A stretch of DNA of 64,000 nucleotides from SZUA-37 sp964472525 (GCA_964472525.1 CAYYLL010000006.1:68200-132199), one strand, 5' to 3'. Positions 44,238 to 53,399 are shown, counted from the stretch's first letter. Numbers and translations: made by a program. Notes: generated by a model from the letters alone, not told the origin.

Positions 44238-45488
44238 ATGTTATCTCAATTCAGAATTACTCTTTGGTTTATCGGGTTTGTCGTTTTCAGTTGGGTTATC
44301 CCAGTCGGAAACTCTCAGGCTTCGCACCCCGCCTATGTTGAAGAACCTGTTGAAATTATGCGAGCTGTCGAGTTGCCAGCTGGATCTAACTATTATCATC
44401 GAATTTTGCCTTTTGACCGCAGTTCCCCGTTGGATCGTGGCTTTTATTTTGGACATGGTTTTCATGCTGTCTATCTGGCTCGCGCATTGCCGGGCAGGCA
44501 ATATACGCTAGGTTTTCGTTATGCCGCTAACTGGCGGAAACAGGTAAAGGTGATGCTGTTTGATCACTGGCCTTTTACCCCCGGAGCCCGTCAAATTGAT
44601 TTGCCATATGGCCCAATACTCCGAGGACGCTCTAATCAGGTTGAATTGCGTTGGAACCTTTCTATTTCACCCAATAGCACTGGAACCCTACTCTATATTG
44701 TGGTCGAAGCGTCGGATGCTATTCCGAACCGTTACGAGGGCTTTCCGCATGACCTGTTTCTGGCTTGGCCGCCGATCGAGTCGCGCAATGAGATAGGTCA
44801 AGGCATCACCTATCTGCAGGGACCAGAAAATATAATGCTTACCGAGCAAGTACCCGGTGCGCCAGTGGTGTTGGCGAATATCGAGTATGGCAAGCCGAGT
44901 CCGTATTCTTTACCCGCTTGGGTGGCGCCGGGCGATCTGATCATTAACGGGGCATTTACTCAAGGTATGCAGCGATGGTCCCCGATACAAAACAACAGTC
45001 AATTAAAACAACATGATAGAACATTGTCAGTCGGTCGTGATGGTCTTGTATTGCGTGGCAAAATAGACGGCACTAGCGTGGGAGTGCGGCAGCAACTGGA
45101 GGTGAATGTACGTGGTTCAACTCGGTTGATACTTCAGGCTCGGGTAAAAATACTCAAACAGACCGAGCCGGGGCTCGGGATAAAGGGCGATGTTTCACCA
45201 TTGTCGATTTCGGTGTGCTATGACGATGCCAGGGGTGGGGCGCATTGTGGCCGAGATGCCTATACTCGCCGTTTTTACAGTTTGAAACCTAATAACCAAG
45301 AACCTATGCGCAATGGCCAGTGGATTCCACGGGGAGAATGGTTCTGGTTTAGAGAAGACTTGATGCGTTTGAGCCCTAGGCCCGTCCGTATTCGTTCCAT
45401 TTCCTTGGAGGGTGCTGGCAGGCCAAAGTGGCAGTCGAACATTCGTGAAATTCATCTCATCAAACGTGGAGGACCCCATGAACAATAA
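44238..45488 (+). CDS. Exported protein of unknown function, two beta-rich domains
   Basis: 416 residues from the ATG at 44238; a GTG three codons earlier is possible. Signal peptide (about 1-29, ending SQA). The N-terminal half (HRILPFDRSSPLDRGFYFG, QYTLGFRYAANWRKQVKVML) and the C-terminal half (LIINGAFTQGMQRWSP ... GLVLRGKIDG ... IREIHLIKRGG), separated near 230, look like beta-sandwiches; the second resembles carbohydrate-binding CBM4/9-like domains (NGxFxxGxxxW). Not assigned to a family. Its 3' end overlaps the next gene by 11 bases, implying coupled translation. Confidence 0.6.
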   Translation: MLSQFRITLWFIGFVVFSWVIPVGNSQASHPAYVEEPVEIMRAVELPAGSNYYHRILPFDRSSPLDRGFYFGHGFHAVYLARALPGRQYTLGFRYAANWRKQVKVMLFDHWPFTPGARQIDLPYGPILRGRSNQVELRWNLSISPNSTGTLLYIVVEASDAIPNRYEGFPHDLFLAWPPIESRNEIGQGITYLQGPENIMLTEQVPGAPVVLANIEYGKPSPYSLPAWVAPGDLIINGAFTQGMQRWSPIQNNSQLKQHDRTLSVGRDGLVLRGKIDGTSVGVRQQLEVNVRGSTRLILQARVKILKQTEPGLGIKGDVSPLSISVCYDDARGGAHCGRDAYTRRFYSLKPNNQEPMRNGQWIPRGEWFWFREDLMRLSPRPVRIRSISLEGAGRPKWQSNIREIHLIKRGGPHEQ

Positions 45489-46188
45489 GACGATTAGAAA
45501 AAATCTACTCACGACATGGCTAGTTGGCGTGACACTCTGTTTTACGTCATCCGTTGCCTTGGCTGGGCCCCTAGATCGTGGAGATGTGCAGTCACGCCAG
45601 AACCCAGCCGCAAGCAGCATGATTCGAGTGCCGGGTGTACTCGGTCAGTCTGAGCGGTACGCGCTAGAAACCCTGCAACGGGCTGGTCTGAATGTGAAGA
45701 CTAAATATATCCGTCAGTCCATGAAAAAATATGTGAGCAGGAACGGAAAGGTTGTTAAGCAGATTCCTTCAGCGGGTGGCCTTGCCATGCTAGGTTCTTC
45801 GGTTTCCATCACAATTTACAAAGTGGACGGTGAACCCATTGATGAATCCGGTGATGGTGGTGGTGGCTATGGCGGTTCAGATTATGGCAGTGGCTCAGGT
45901 GGTAGTTACGGCGGTTCGGGTTATGGCGGAGGTGGCTCTGGCGGCGGTTACGGCGGTTCGGGTTATGGCGGAAGTGGTTCTGGTGATGGTTACGGTGGTT
46001 CGGGTGATGGTACTGGTGGTTCATCAGGCAGTGGTTATGGTGATCCGGGTGGTGATGGTTCTGGCGATGCAGACACTGGTTATGGTACCGATGATGCTGC
46101 CCCGGAAGATGGCTCGTCCGGACCTGATTGGGGTTCGTCGGGCTCTGATTCTGGCGGCGGCAGTGCATCACCCTATACGGGGCCTTGA
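45478..46188 (+). CDS. Exported PASTA-domain protein with glycine-rich tail
   Basis: 236 residues from the ATG at 45478 (GGAGGA 7 bases upstream). Signal peptide (about 1-29, ending ALA), one PASTA domain (about 50-117: VPGVLGQSERYALETLQRAG, KVVKQIPSAGGLAMLGSSVSI), then about 115 residues of Gly/Ser/Tyr/Asp repeats (GGYGGSGYGG type), acidic near the end. PASTA domains usually bind peptidoglycan fragments on kinases or penicillin-binding proteins; a single one on a free exported protein in a Gram-negative is unusual. The tail looks disordered or adhesive and is acidic, unlike the basic neighbours. Confidence 0.8.
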   Translation: MNNKTIRKNLLTTWLVGVTLCFTSSVALAGPLDRGDVQSRQNPAASSMIRVPGVLGQSERYALETLQRAGLNVKTKYIRQSMKKYVSRNGKVVKQIPSAGGLAMLGSSVSITIYKVDGEPIDESGDGGGGYGGSDYGSGSGGSYGGSGYGGGGSGGGYGGSGYGGSGSGDGYGGSGDGTGGSSGSGYGDPGGDGSGDADTGYGTDDAAPEDGSSGPDWGSSGSDSGGGSASPYTGP

Positions 46189-46206
46189 CTGCATAGCACA
46201 TGATTT

Positions 46207-46226
46207 GGGGAATTGTGCAGTTTAAG
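46207..46226 (+). repeat. Partial copy of the recurring cluster motif
   Basis: GGGGAATTGTGCAGTTTAAG is close to the right half of the 47302 copy (GGGGATTGTGCAGTTTAAAG). It lies about 80 bases upstream of the 46308 gene. The GGTCCC half is missing. Confidence 0.45.
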
Positions 46227-46307
46227 AACCGATCTTTATGGTTTGAACGGTCATCAATAAAAATTTGTTGGATGGATAACTCTTAAAATTACTTAAAGGA
46301 AAAAGAT

Positions 46308-47159
46308 ATGAAACTGGGAATGAGTAACTTAAAAAAATGGGAGTATTTAAGGTTCATAGTGATTGGAATCATATTATCTTCTATATTTCCAACCTATGCT
46401 AATGCAAACAAATATCATCGCAATGCGAATGCATGGTGTGCTGATTACACGCGTCTACATCCGGGGAAACAATGCAGGGTTGTTCACCGTGGCAGGCTAT
46501 GCCCTAGAGGTTTCAGGCGTGCGCATAAGTTTGGGCGCATTATAAAAGGATTTAAGTCTTGTATTCCCGGAAAGAAGGGGACGGTTATAAAACAGGGCAT
46601 CAAAAAAGGTATCAATGCCGTCGCTAATTTGAGTCCCGGGCTGCTGCTAACGGGTTACCGTAAATATTTTAATCGCATCAAGATTAATTCCCGTGGCCGT
46701 GCGCGTTTGTCATCTGCATTTATCGAGCATTATCAACACTATTATAAAAATAATCTCCGAAAAGTCGTTATTTCGCTATCATCCAGAGTGCCCGCAAACA
46801 CAGCAATGACAGATTGCCATCATATTTACTTCCCTAGTGGAACGGCTGGAGGAAGGAGGATGTTCAATTTAATTAACAGAGGGAGAATTATGGCCACCAA
46901 CGGAGCTCTTAGCACCGCCGATCCCAACTATGATGATAGTAAACGATGGTTATTACACGAATTGACGCATACACAACAATGCAGTCATGCAGGAGGACGT
47001 AGCAACTATGCTTTAAGGTGGTTTGGTCAAGCTGGCGGCGGTCTCATTAGAACCCTGATTAGTGGTAACTATCATATGAATATAGCTAGGCAAATTCATA
47101 GTAAAAACCGAATGGAAAAGAAAGCAGAAAAGAAAGCGCAAAGATTGAGACACCTATAA
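46308..47159 (+). CDS. Exported basic protein with HELTH metallopeptidase-like motif
   Basis: 283 residues: signal peptide (about 1-36, ending NANA), a Cys-rich basic section (about 40-95, with QCRVVHRGRLCPRGFRRAH), then LLHELTHTQQC (HELTH at 217-221) preceded by a DPNYDDSKRW segment. The HELTH(T/V)xQ form is that of DUF4157-like zinc peptidase folds seen with extracellular contractile systems and toxin-associated proteins, but I see no other part of such systems. The C-terminus is strongly Lys/Arg-rich (NRMEKKAEKKAQRLRHL). A terminator follows at 47222. Peptidase activity is a guess from the motif. Confidence 0.62.
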   Translation: MKLGMSNLKKWEYLRFIVIGIILSSIFPTYANANKYHRNANAWCADYTRLHPGKQCRVVHRGRLCPRGFRRAHKFGRIIKGFKSCIPGKKGTVIKQGIKKGINAVANLSPGLLLTGYRKYFNRIKINSRGRARLSSAFIEHYQHYYKNNLRKVVISLSSRVPANTAMTDCHHIYFPSGTAGGRRMFNLINRGRIMATNGALSTADPNYDDSKRWLLHELTHTQQCSHAGGRSNYALRWFGQAGGGLIRTLISGNYHMNIARQIHSKNRMEKKAEKKAQRLRHL

Positions 47160-47221
47160 TAAAGACGGTCGCTTGATCAAGAAAAGCAGCCTAGCAAAAT
47201 GCTTGACTTCAGAATGTAGTG

Positions 47222-47265
47222 AAAATAGGCCGCCCTTCAGAAATGAATGGCCGCCTATTTTTTTG
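47222..47265 (+). terminator. Intrinsic terminator after the HELTH-protein gene
   Basis: AAAATAGGC-C-GCC pairs with GGC-C-GCCTATTTT with one C:C mismatch, and the inner TTCA/TGAA closes a GAAA tetraloop. Seven Ts run through 47258-47264. It divides the cluster into transcription units: 43.0-47.2 kb and 47.3 kb onward. Confidence 0.87.
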
Positions 47266-47301
47266 CTTGTTAAGTGGGACATCACTTCGGGAGTCAGAAA
47301 A

Positions 47302-47334
47302 GGGGTCCCCGATCAGGGGATTGTGCAGTTTAAA
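47302..47334 (+). repeat. GGTCCCYGATCRGGGG motif, copy 2
   Basis: GGGGTCCCCGATCAGGGG followed by ATTGTGCAGTTTAA. It lies about 110 bases upstream of the 47446 gene, just after the terminator, the place expected for a promoter or operator. Confidence 0.6.
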
Positions 47335-47445
47335 GCCAGCTCCTATTCTTTACGTAAATGCAGTTTGAAACATATGAGAAGTTTCAGCTCAATTAAATAA
47401 AGAAAACCCATACAAATTGTGTGACAATAAAAATGAGGGATTAAG

Positions 47446-49554
47446 GTGATTAAAACAATCGAAACAGGCATAAAGCGATCACAGGGTGGGTTGGCAATAA
47501 TTGCACTGGTGATGTTTGTTGGATCGGCTCAGGCGGCGAATGTGTTCAATTCGCCCCAGTTTCAAATGAAGAGCACAGGACATATGCCCACTAGGATCAA
47601 GGTAAAAAGGCCCATCTATCGCTATGTGGTAAAAACATTAAAAAGAGTCCGGAGGCAGGGCAAGGTTAATGCCTCGGGTATTATATGGAACTGTAAAAAG
47701 AAACGCTGCACGACAAAAGGCCCTTGGCCCAAACCCAGTGTTACGGCCTGTCGGAAGTTGGCGAGGCTGGTTGGCCCGATCCGTTCATATGGCCGTCGCG
47801 GTCACTATCTTAGCGCGAATTATATACGCCAATGTAATCAGAAATTGGTACGTTTTAACAGGAAGAAGATCATCGGCGTGGCAAAACGCGCAAAGATGAA
47901 TATTGCAAAAGGAAACATGGTATCCAGATTTAGTAAAAAGGAAAGACAACGGGCTAAGCTGTTTTTCAACCGATTGCCGGTTGGTCGTGCCATCAAAAGC
48001 AAACTTTCACGAGGCAAGGATGTGAGATATTTGGTTGTGACCAATGCACTTTCAGGACGTAGCCACAGGATTGAACGAAGAACATGGACAGGTAAAATCT
48101 TGCTTCCCGATCTCCGGAAAGGAGGAAAAGTGAAGCGGGTTTATTTCACAAAAAAACGACATAAGGGTATTCGCTCCAAAAAGATGACAGCTTGGTTTAT
48201 AGAAAATCCGGACAGAAGTTTGTCCAGACAAATTCGCAACAGCAGGGGCCAACTGACTGGCAATATCACCTTTACCAGAGATGGCTCAGTCCGTATCGGG
48301 ATTGATCTAAATGGCGATCAGGTGGCTGACTTATATGAAACGATTATTTCCAGTGGTGAGCATACCATTCTTGCTTCCCCTGCTGGTCAGGCGGCACTGG
48401 AACACTTTCGTAACGGAGGCAAGAATTCGCTGTGTAATTCAGGCGCAGTGGGCGCAAGTCCAGCAGGCGGTAGTTCCGGGGGAATGATTTCTGGTGGCGA
48501 CAAGACCGCTATGCAGGTCGTGTGTGGTCGTAAGGATGGTAACTCTAGTAATGGAGGCTCGGCGGCTGGCGGTGGGAGCCGGGGAATGAGTGGCGATCCA
48601 GCAGGGCGTGCAATGGATGCAATGTGTCAGGGTGTGTTGAGTCGAAATCGGGGGCGGCCGGGAGCGGGTGGTATCGCAATGGATGGCCCTGATGTGATAG
48701 GAATTCTCGTCGATTTTTTACCCCTAGATCCAGTAACTTCCACCGCTATTGTTCTATACAGAGATCGTGATAAATCATGGCAAGAAACGGTGATTGACGT
48801 GGGTTTTGGCCTGTTAGGTCCAGTAGGAGCTTTTGTTGATGCTTCTGCTGCATCGACAGCAGGTGATGATGCTCACAGTAGAAATGACTATGTGAATGAA
48901 GCAGATAAAGATTTAGCAGCTTTTGAGCGAGAGCGGGATTCTGGAGATGGAAGTCGTCCAGACCCAGCAAAAGTTAATTCGGCTTGTGCCGCTGGATCGA
49001 CATCACGGTACTGCGGTGCATGGCATCAAGATCATGATAGTGATCAATCGGGCTCAGGTAATACGGGTGGTGGAAACGCTTCTGCCCCCGGCCCTGATCA
49101 ACAAAACAATCCGGATACCGCCTTGTTGGCTATGTGTCAGGCCAGAGCAAAAGGCAAAGCTTGGTGGGCTTCAATTACTAAGGATACCCGCTATGTTCGT
49201 CAATTGTGCGAAAACTCGGCTAGTCAACCAAACCCTGCGGGTATGGCCGGCTCGGCTGGAAAGGCTAGCTCTGCCACGCTTGGAGATTCCTATGGTTCGT
49301 CTGTCACGTTAACCACCTACTGTGGACAACACGGCGGTCAGAGAACATCGCCACCATCACCAGAACGGCTAGCCGGACAAAGCAGAGGGCGAAATTGCGG
49401 GCGGACAGAATCTCCGGGTACGGATGGCCGATGTCATGGTGTCGGTACTCAATTTAATGGTGGCAACGCCGGAAAGGTGAATGTTTCCTATGGCGCGGTG
49501 ATAGGTATTCCCCTGTTTGATCCACGGGTTACCAACCCTGCCGTAAGGCATTGA
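47446..49554 (+). CDS. Large exported basic protein of unknown function
   Basis: 702 residues with a GTG start after GAGGGATTAAG. Signal peptide (about 1-31, ending AQAA). Residues about 80-142 hold a four-Cys module (IIWNCKKKRCTTKG, TACRKLARLVGP, YIRQCNQ) also present in the broken gene at 54923. A very Lys/Arg-rich middle leads to SVRIGIDLNGDQVADLYE (calcium-loop-like) near 290, then a long Gly/Ser/Cys low-complexity half with CRKDGN-, CQGVL- and CAAGS-type cysteines. A hydrophobic patch (DVIGILVDFLPLDP ... FGLLGPVGAFVDA, about 405-470) could be membrane-active. No family recognised. Size and mixed make-up suggest a matrix or effector-like exported protein. Confidence 0.6.
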   Translation: MIKTIETGIKRSQGGLAIIALVMFVGSAQAANVFNSPQFQMKSTGHMPTRIKVKRPIYRYVVKTLKRVRRQGKVNASGIIWNCKKKRCTTKGPWPKPSVTACRKLARLVGPIRSYGRRGHYLSANYIRQCNQKLVRFNRKKIIGVAKRAKMNIAKGNMVSRFSKKERQRAKLFFNRLPVGRAIKSKLSRGKDVRYLVVTNALSGRSHRIERRTWTGKILLPDLRKGGKVKRVYFTKKRHKGIRSKKMTAWFIENPDRSLSRQIRNSRGQLTGNITFTRDGSVRIGIDLNGDQVADLYETIISSGEHTILASPAGQAALEHFRNGGKNSLCNSGAVGASPAGGSSGGMISGGDKTAMQVVCGRKDGNSSNGGSAAGGGSRGMSGDPAGRAMDAMCQGVLSRNRGRPGAGGIAMDGPDVIGILVDFLPLDPVTSTAIVLYRDRDKSWQETVIDVGFGLLGPVGAFVDASAASTAGDDAHSRNDYVNEADKDLAAFERERDSGDGSRPDPAKVNSACAAGSTSRYCGAWHQDHDSDQSGSGNTGGGNASAPGPDQQNNPDTALLAMCQARAKGKAWWASITKDTRYVRQLCENSASQPNPAGMAGSAGKASSATLGDSYGSSVTLTTYCGQHGGQRTSPPSPERLAGQSRGRNCGRTESPGTDGRCHGVGTQFNGGNAGKVNVSYGAVIGIPLFDPRVTNPAVRH

Positions 49555-49660
49555 ATATATTCTGTCTGGTAAAGAACTCAGAAAATTTTATGAAAAGATT
49601 ATCAGCTTGGGAAAACCAGACTTTAGTAAACAAAACAGCACAACAGTGGAGACTTTAAAT

Positions 49661-50425
49661 ATGAACAGGAAAAGTATTTTTCCAATTATGGTGGTATGCG
49701 CTTTGATGTTGGGTGTTGGGAACAGTTATGCAGGCCTGTTTGCCAAAGGTGGCGAGAAAATAAGAACGATCAAGACCATCAGTCCTGCTGGTGTTTTTAA
49801 TGCATCGAGGCAGACAATAGTACTTTCGGGACGCTTTTCGAAAAAACAAGGCCGGGGCAGACGAGTTGTTATTTCAGCCGACCGATTACCTACTCCATTT
49901 CCTATTCGTGTGTCTAAATGGAAAAGAAAACGGATTAGCGTCACGATTCCCCGTGCTTTACAACCGGGCCAATATCACCTCTTCCTCCAAAAAAAGACCA
50001 ACAGCCAAAACGGCCGACCACAATGGCGAACCCTTTCCAATAAAATAGCATTTGAAGTGCTCGATGGAGCGAATGTTAGAAGGGATGGGTTACCGCACGC
50101 TGCTTCCATCCGGGTACGAAATGCAGAAAATTTTTGTGTGGGGCCTCCTATCCGAATTTGGCTCTCCGGAGGGCCTTTTAAGCGAGGGGGCCATCCAATT
50201 AGTGGGATCCGCGCTGAGGTTCGCGCAACCTCGATACCCGCTAACAGAATGATTGCGCCGACGATTCGATTTATAACCAATACGGAATTAATGGTCTCGG
50301 TAACGCGTTGCCAGGTTATACACAATGGTGCTCAAATTCGTTTGATTTATCCGGATAGGTCGGCAAGTAACTGGGTTTCTATTCAGCAGACGATGCCAAA
50401 TTCAGCCGGGACGAGAGCTCGATAA
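49661..50425 (+). CDS. Exported IPT/TIG-like protein
   Basis: 254 residues from the ATG at 49661, which best opens the signal peptide (MNRKSIFPIMVV ... SYAG); a frame from 49607 lacks a signal. Domain 1 (about 25-125, TIKTISPAGVFNASRQTIVLSG, RISVTIPRALQPGQYHLFL) is IPT/TIG-like. Domain 2 (about 145-245, CVGPPIRIWLSGGPFKRGGH, IRLIYPDRSASNWVSIQQ) is shared with the C-terminus of the 55531 protein. Strongly basic. Probably a surface or matrix component. Confidence 0.65.
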   Translation: MNRKSIFPIMVVCALMLGVGNSYAGLFAKGGEKIRTIKTISPAGVFNASRQTIVLSGRFSKKQGRGRRVVISADRLPTPFPIRVSKWKRKRISVTIPRALQPGQYHLFLQKKTNSQNGRPQWRTLSNKIAFEVLDGANVRRDGLPHAASIRVRNAENFCVGPPIRIWLSGGPFKRGGHPISGIRAEVRATSIPANRMIAPTIRFITNTELMVSVTRCQVIHNGAQIRLIYPDRSASNWVSIQQTMPNSAGTRAR

Positions 50426-50445
50426 AAGTTTAGCGAATAAAAATT

Positions 50446-50473
50446 AGGGGGTCCCTGATCGGGGGTTGTGCAA
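50446..50473 (+). repeat. GGTCCCYGATCRGGGG motif, copy 3
   Basis: GGGGGTCCCTGATCGGGGG followed by TTGTGCAATAA. It lies about 60 bases upstream of the 50532 gene, in a gap between two cluster genes. Confidence 0.6.
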
Positions 50474-50531
50474 TAACGGTTCATAAACCATTATTATTAT
50501 CAAGATAACAAGATAAAAAAAAGAGGAAGGT

Positions 50532-51023
50532 ATGAAACAGATAACAAATATCAAATCTGTAACAGGAAAAGGGCTAAGCATTTCGGGTCTGGCCGTGCTG
50601 ATTTTTGCTCTGAGTGCGATTATGCCAATTTCTGCTAATGCAAAATCGCCGTCCTACGTTTTGGAATGTCGTGGCGGCGGAAGAATAACGGCACGTATTT
50701 TTAATGTTGGGAATATCGAAATTTTTGGATTTCGCCGTGCAAGATTAGCCGCCAGTGTTCAACCACCTAGTCCTGGTGAATGTGCATGGCTGGATCGTCC
50801 AATGAACAATAAAGAGCAGTTACGTTTATATTATGGCCGCCGTAAGCTCCCCTTTGGTTATGTCGAAGTTCGCTCAAATAAGACCTCTTTCAGATGGTGG
50901 AATACCCTCCCCATTACCACTGTATTAAAGGCAATTCAGACCAATAAATTATTTTTTGTTCATGTTAGAAAGAAGCGTATCTACAAACGCTGGATGTTTA
51001 ATATTGAACGGGTTGGACCATAA
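50532..51023 (+). CDS. Small exported very basic protein of unknown function
   Basis: 163 residues: signal peptide (about 1-37, ending ANA), mature part about 126 residues with roughly 25 Lys/Arg and 7 Asp/Glu, and two cysteines (VLECRGGG, GECAWLD) likely disulphide-bonded. Segments YYGRRKLPFGYVEVRS and FVHVRKKRIYKRWMF suggest beta strands with a cationic face. No family recognised. Its charge fits binding to an anionic polymer such as acidic exopolysaccharide or DNA. Confidence 0.6.
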   Translation: MKQITNIKSVTGKGLSISGLAVLIFALSAIMPISANAKSPSYVLECRGGGRITARIFNVGNIEIFGFRRARLAASVQPPSPGECAWLDRPMNNKEQLRLYYGRRKLPFGYVEVRSNKTSFRWWNTLPITTVLKAIQTNKLFFVHVRKKRIYKRWMFNIERVGP

Positions 51024-51142
51024 TAACCAACACTGTCTTGTATCAACTATAACCGTTAGCCATCAAACTTATTGGTACCAAGGCATAACAAATTTGGATT
51101 ACAAAACTTGGCTTACAAAAAATAAAATAAGGAAGAAGTAAC

Positions 51143-51829
51143 ATGCAAATAAAAAAAGAGTTTTATTCAATCGCTGCGTTGCTAGGTTTGGCGCTGATGG
51201 GGTCACAAGCTGTTTTTGCAGATGTGACCGCAGTTTACAAAATAACATCACGAGATGGTAATGGCAGCCAAACCATTAAGTATCTCGACAAACAGCATGT
51301 TCGTATTGATATGACCAGTGGCACCAATCAAAAGATAAGCATGCTTAAACTGGGTAACAAAGTTTATTCGATTAACGGTAAAGTGGTTCAGGATATGTCA
51401 CAACTTTCCAAACTGATGGCGGCGATGGGCCGAGGAAATAAAGGCTCGCATAAAAAGCAGCCGCCTATCAAATATAAAGATACCGGTAAAACCGAAACGA
51501 TTGCGGGCATTACAGGTAAGGTGTATCGCTTTGTCGAAAATGGAAAACGGCACGAAATTGTACTTGGCCGGAGTCAAGATTTACAGAATGCGATGTTGGG
51601 GCTTATCGACATCATGAAGTCAGCTTCATCAGTGATGCCTGATGACGCCATGAAGCGAATGCAACAAGACGCATCCATAAAAAATATGGCAATGCTTCGT
51701 CTGGATAACGTTGTGCGCCTGCAGTCAATAAAGACCACATCGATCCCCGCTTCCACTTTTAAACTACCGGCTGAGCCACAGCAAATGGAGGGGCTTGGTG
51801 GTTTAATGAAAGGGATTCTAGGGAAATAA
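51143..51829 (+). CDS. Exported DUF4412-like protein
   Basis: 228 residues: signal peptide (about 1-26, ending VFA), then TAVYKITSRDGNGSQTIKYL, HVRIDMTSG, KLGNKVYSINGKVVQDM and ETIAGITGKVYRFVENGKRH, the pattern of the DUF4412/LolA-like half-barrel. A Met/Ser-rich helix (about 150-195) and a strand ending ASTFKLPAE complete it. Such proteins are periplasmic and of unknown function, possibly lipid- or peptide-binding. Less basic than its neighbours. It is 120 bases downstream of the previous gene. Confidence 0.65.
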   Translation: MQIKKEFYSIAALLGLALMGSQAVFADVTAVYKITSRDGNGSQTIKYLDKQHVRIDMTSGTNQKISMLKLGNKVYSINGKVVQDMSQLSKLMAAMGRGNKGSHKKQPPIKYKDTGKTETIAGITGKVYRFVENGKRHEIVLGRSQDLQNAMLGLIDIMKSASSVMPDDAMKRMQQDASIKNMAMLRLDNVVRLQSIKTTSIPASTFKLPAEPQQMEGLGGLMKGILGK

Positions 51830-51929
51830 ACTGACTTTCTTGTGGAGAGTGAACAAGGAGATAAGGGTATAGATACCAACGTAGCCTCATTCGAGGTTGC
51901 CGCAACGATTAGATATAAACGAGGGTAAA

Positions 51930-53399
51930 ATGAATATAACACGGTGGAATATGATGGGGTTGGTGCTTTTTGCACTGATAATCAATAGCACTATGGCACA
52001 GGCCGAGACAATTACTAGCCTAAGTCCGACGCGAGCCCAACCGGGGCAGGTCGTGATGTTACATGGGCGATTCAACGCAGCGAGTTTCCGCAACAGACAA
52101 TATCGGTTTATGCTGAATAAACGCAGAACACCACGACGACCGCAAGGAGCCATCAATGGTTTTATTGAAACACTCCGTGTTACGTCTACCACGGCCATTG
52201 TGCGTATCCCCTCAACATGGAAGAGAAAGTCTGTTTATCCTGGTGAATATGTGCTGAGCATCAAGGATACAACTCGTAACCGTACCTTGTTTAACGGCAT
52301 TCCTATCCGTGTGGCAGGCAGTTCTGCATTGGGAGCAGCAAAAGGAACAATACGCAACCAAATTAAACATGGTCAGCAACAGCTGCTAGGCGGCAATATT
52401 AGTCAGACGGCCAGACCACGTTTACCTGCTGCTAGAGGGGCGCCACAAATGAAACTGACGCTGAAAGGACTCAAGGTGAACAACCGGGATGTAATAATGA
52501 GCAGCGTCAGTATTGGTGATAACGTGGTTGCCAAATTTGAGATTCAAAATCGTGGAACGGCTGCTGGGCGGGTAAAAGTGGGTTATATGACCAGTGCCCT
52601 GATCAATGCTCGTCCTCAATTTACGACCAATGGGTTTGCGACGGTCGCCCCCAGACAGAGAGTTACCATGCTGATGAATGTGCGTATTAATGCGCGCAAT
52701 TTCGACAGGAATATCAACCGTGGTGCTTGGAATCCCGTTTTTCGATTGCTGACTACGGGCAATGCAACTTATCGGGATTCCTTTATGGCAGATAATACGG
52801 TTGTTCGCAATGGTATCCCTTTAAAACCAAAAGTGGATTTGGCAATAACAAGCATAGAAGGTGTTAGTCTTAAGGGGACCTACTTGGGTGGCGGCCAATG
52901 GGATAATGGCACCACGCACCCTGTTTCGTTGGAGTTTCTGGTTAAGATAAAAAACAACGGTTCACGAAATAGTCGGCCGACACGTCTGTCGCTGACGGTT
53001 ATGGGTAAGCAGTCGGCTAATACGGAGGCTTTAAATGATCCGCAAGTAGAGAGACATTCAGTCGGCAGATGTGCACATTGGCCAATATGCACGATGAACC
53101 AAGACTTATCTATCGCAGCTATTCCAGCTGGTCAGACAGGTACGTTTCGAGTCCGCTTTGATAATATCCCCCACCAGATTGTTCAGTCGAAACGTCATCA
53201 CATCCGGGTGGCTATAGGGCCATTTATCTGTGCCCACGTGGGAGTAATCCCCGGTCGCGCTTCAATTACTGCACTTCTTAGACAGGCGAATGTGGACGAA
53301 GCACCGTCGTTTAGGCGTAATAATATTTTAACGCTCACGGGAAAATTTGGCGGTGGTAATACATGCGGGATAGAAAACACGAAGGTGACAAGAAGATAA
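51930..53399 (+). CDS. Exported IPT/TIG plus CARDB-like protein
   Basis: 489 residues from the ATG at 51930 (GAGGG about 6 bases upstream), start of the signal peptide (ending AQA). Domain 1 (about 25-125) is IPT/TIG-like: TITSLSPTRAQPGQVVMLHG, YPGEYVLSI. A linker with RPRLPAARG leads to two CARDB/Ig-like domains (about 165-290 MKLTLKGLKVN ... NRGTAAGRVKVGY, and 300-440 VDLAITSIEGVSL ... VKIKNNGSRNSRPTRLSL). Single cysteines (GRCAHWPICTMN, FICAH, NTCGIEN) lie in the last third. Related in part to the 55531 and 53508 proteins. Likely a structural surface protein. Confidence 0.65.
   Translation: MNITRWNMMGLVLFALIINSTMAQAETITSLSPTRAQPGQVVMLHGRFNAASFRNRQYRFMLNKRRTPRRPQGAINGFIETLRVTSTTAIVRIPSTWKRKSVYPGEYVLSIKDTTRNRTLFNGIPIRVAGSSALGAAKGTIRNQIKHGQQQLLGGNISQTARPRLPAARGAPQMKLTLKGLKVNNRDVIMSSVSIGDNVVAKFEIQNRGTAAGRVKVGYMTSALINARPQFTTNGFATVAPRQRVTMLMNVRINARNFDRNINRGAWNPVFRLLTTGNATYRDSFMADNTVVRNGIPLKPKVDLAITSIEGVSLKGTYLGGGQWDNGTTHPVSLEFLVKIKNNGSRNSRPTRLSLTVMGKQSANTEALNDPQVERHSVGRCAHWPICTMNQDLSIAAIPAGQTGTFRVRFDNIPHQIVQSKRHHIRVAIGPFICAHVGVIPGRASITALLRQANVDEAPSFRRNNILTLTGKFGGGNTCGIENTKVTRR

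Noticed and set aside
45809..46225. His-rich and Val/Met-rich reading frames over the glycine-rich tail
   Set aside because: They are shadows of the GGT/GGC-rich repeat in the PASTA gene on other frames, with no ribosome site or family resemblance.
46308..47159. Part of an extracellular contractile injection system
   Set aside because: Only the HELTH motif is suggestive; no sheath, tube, baseplate or AAA ATPase genes occur in the window.
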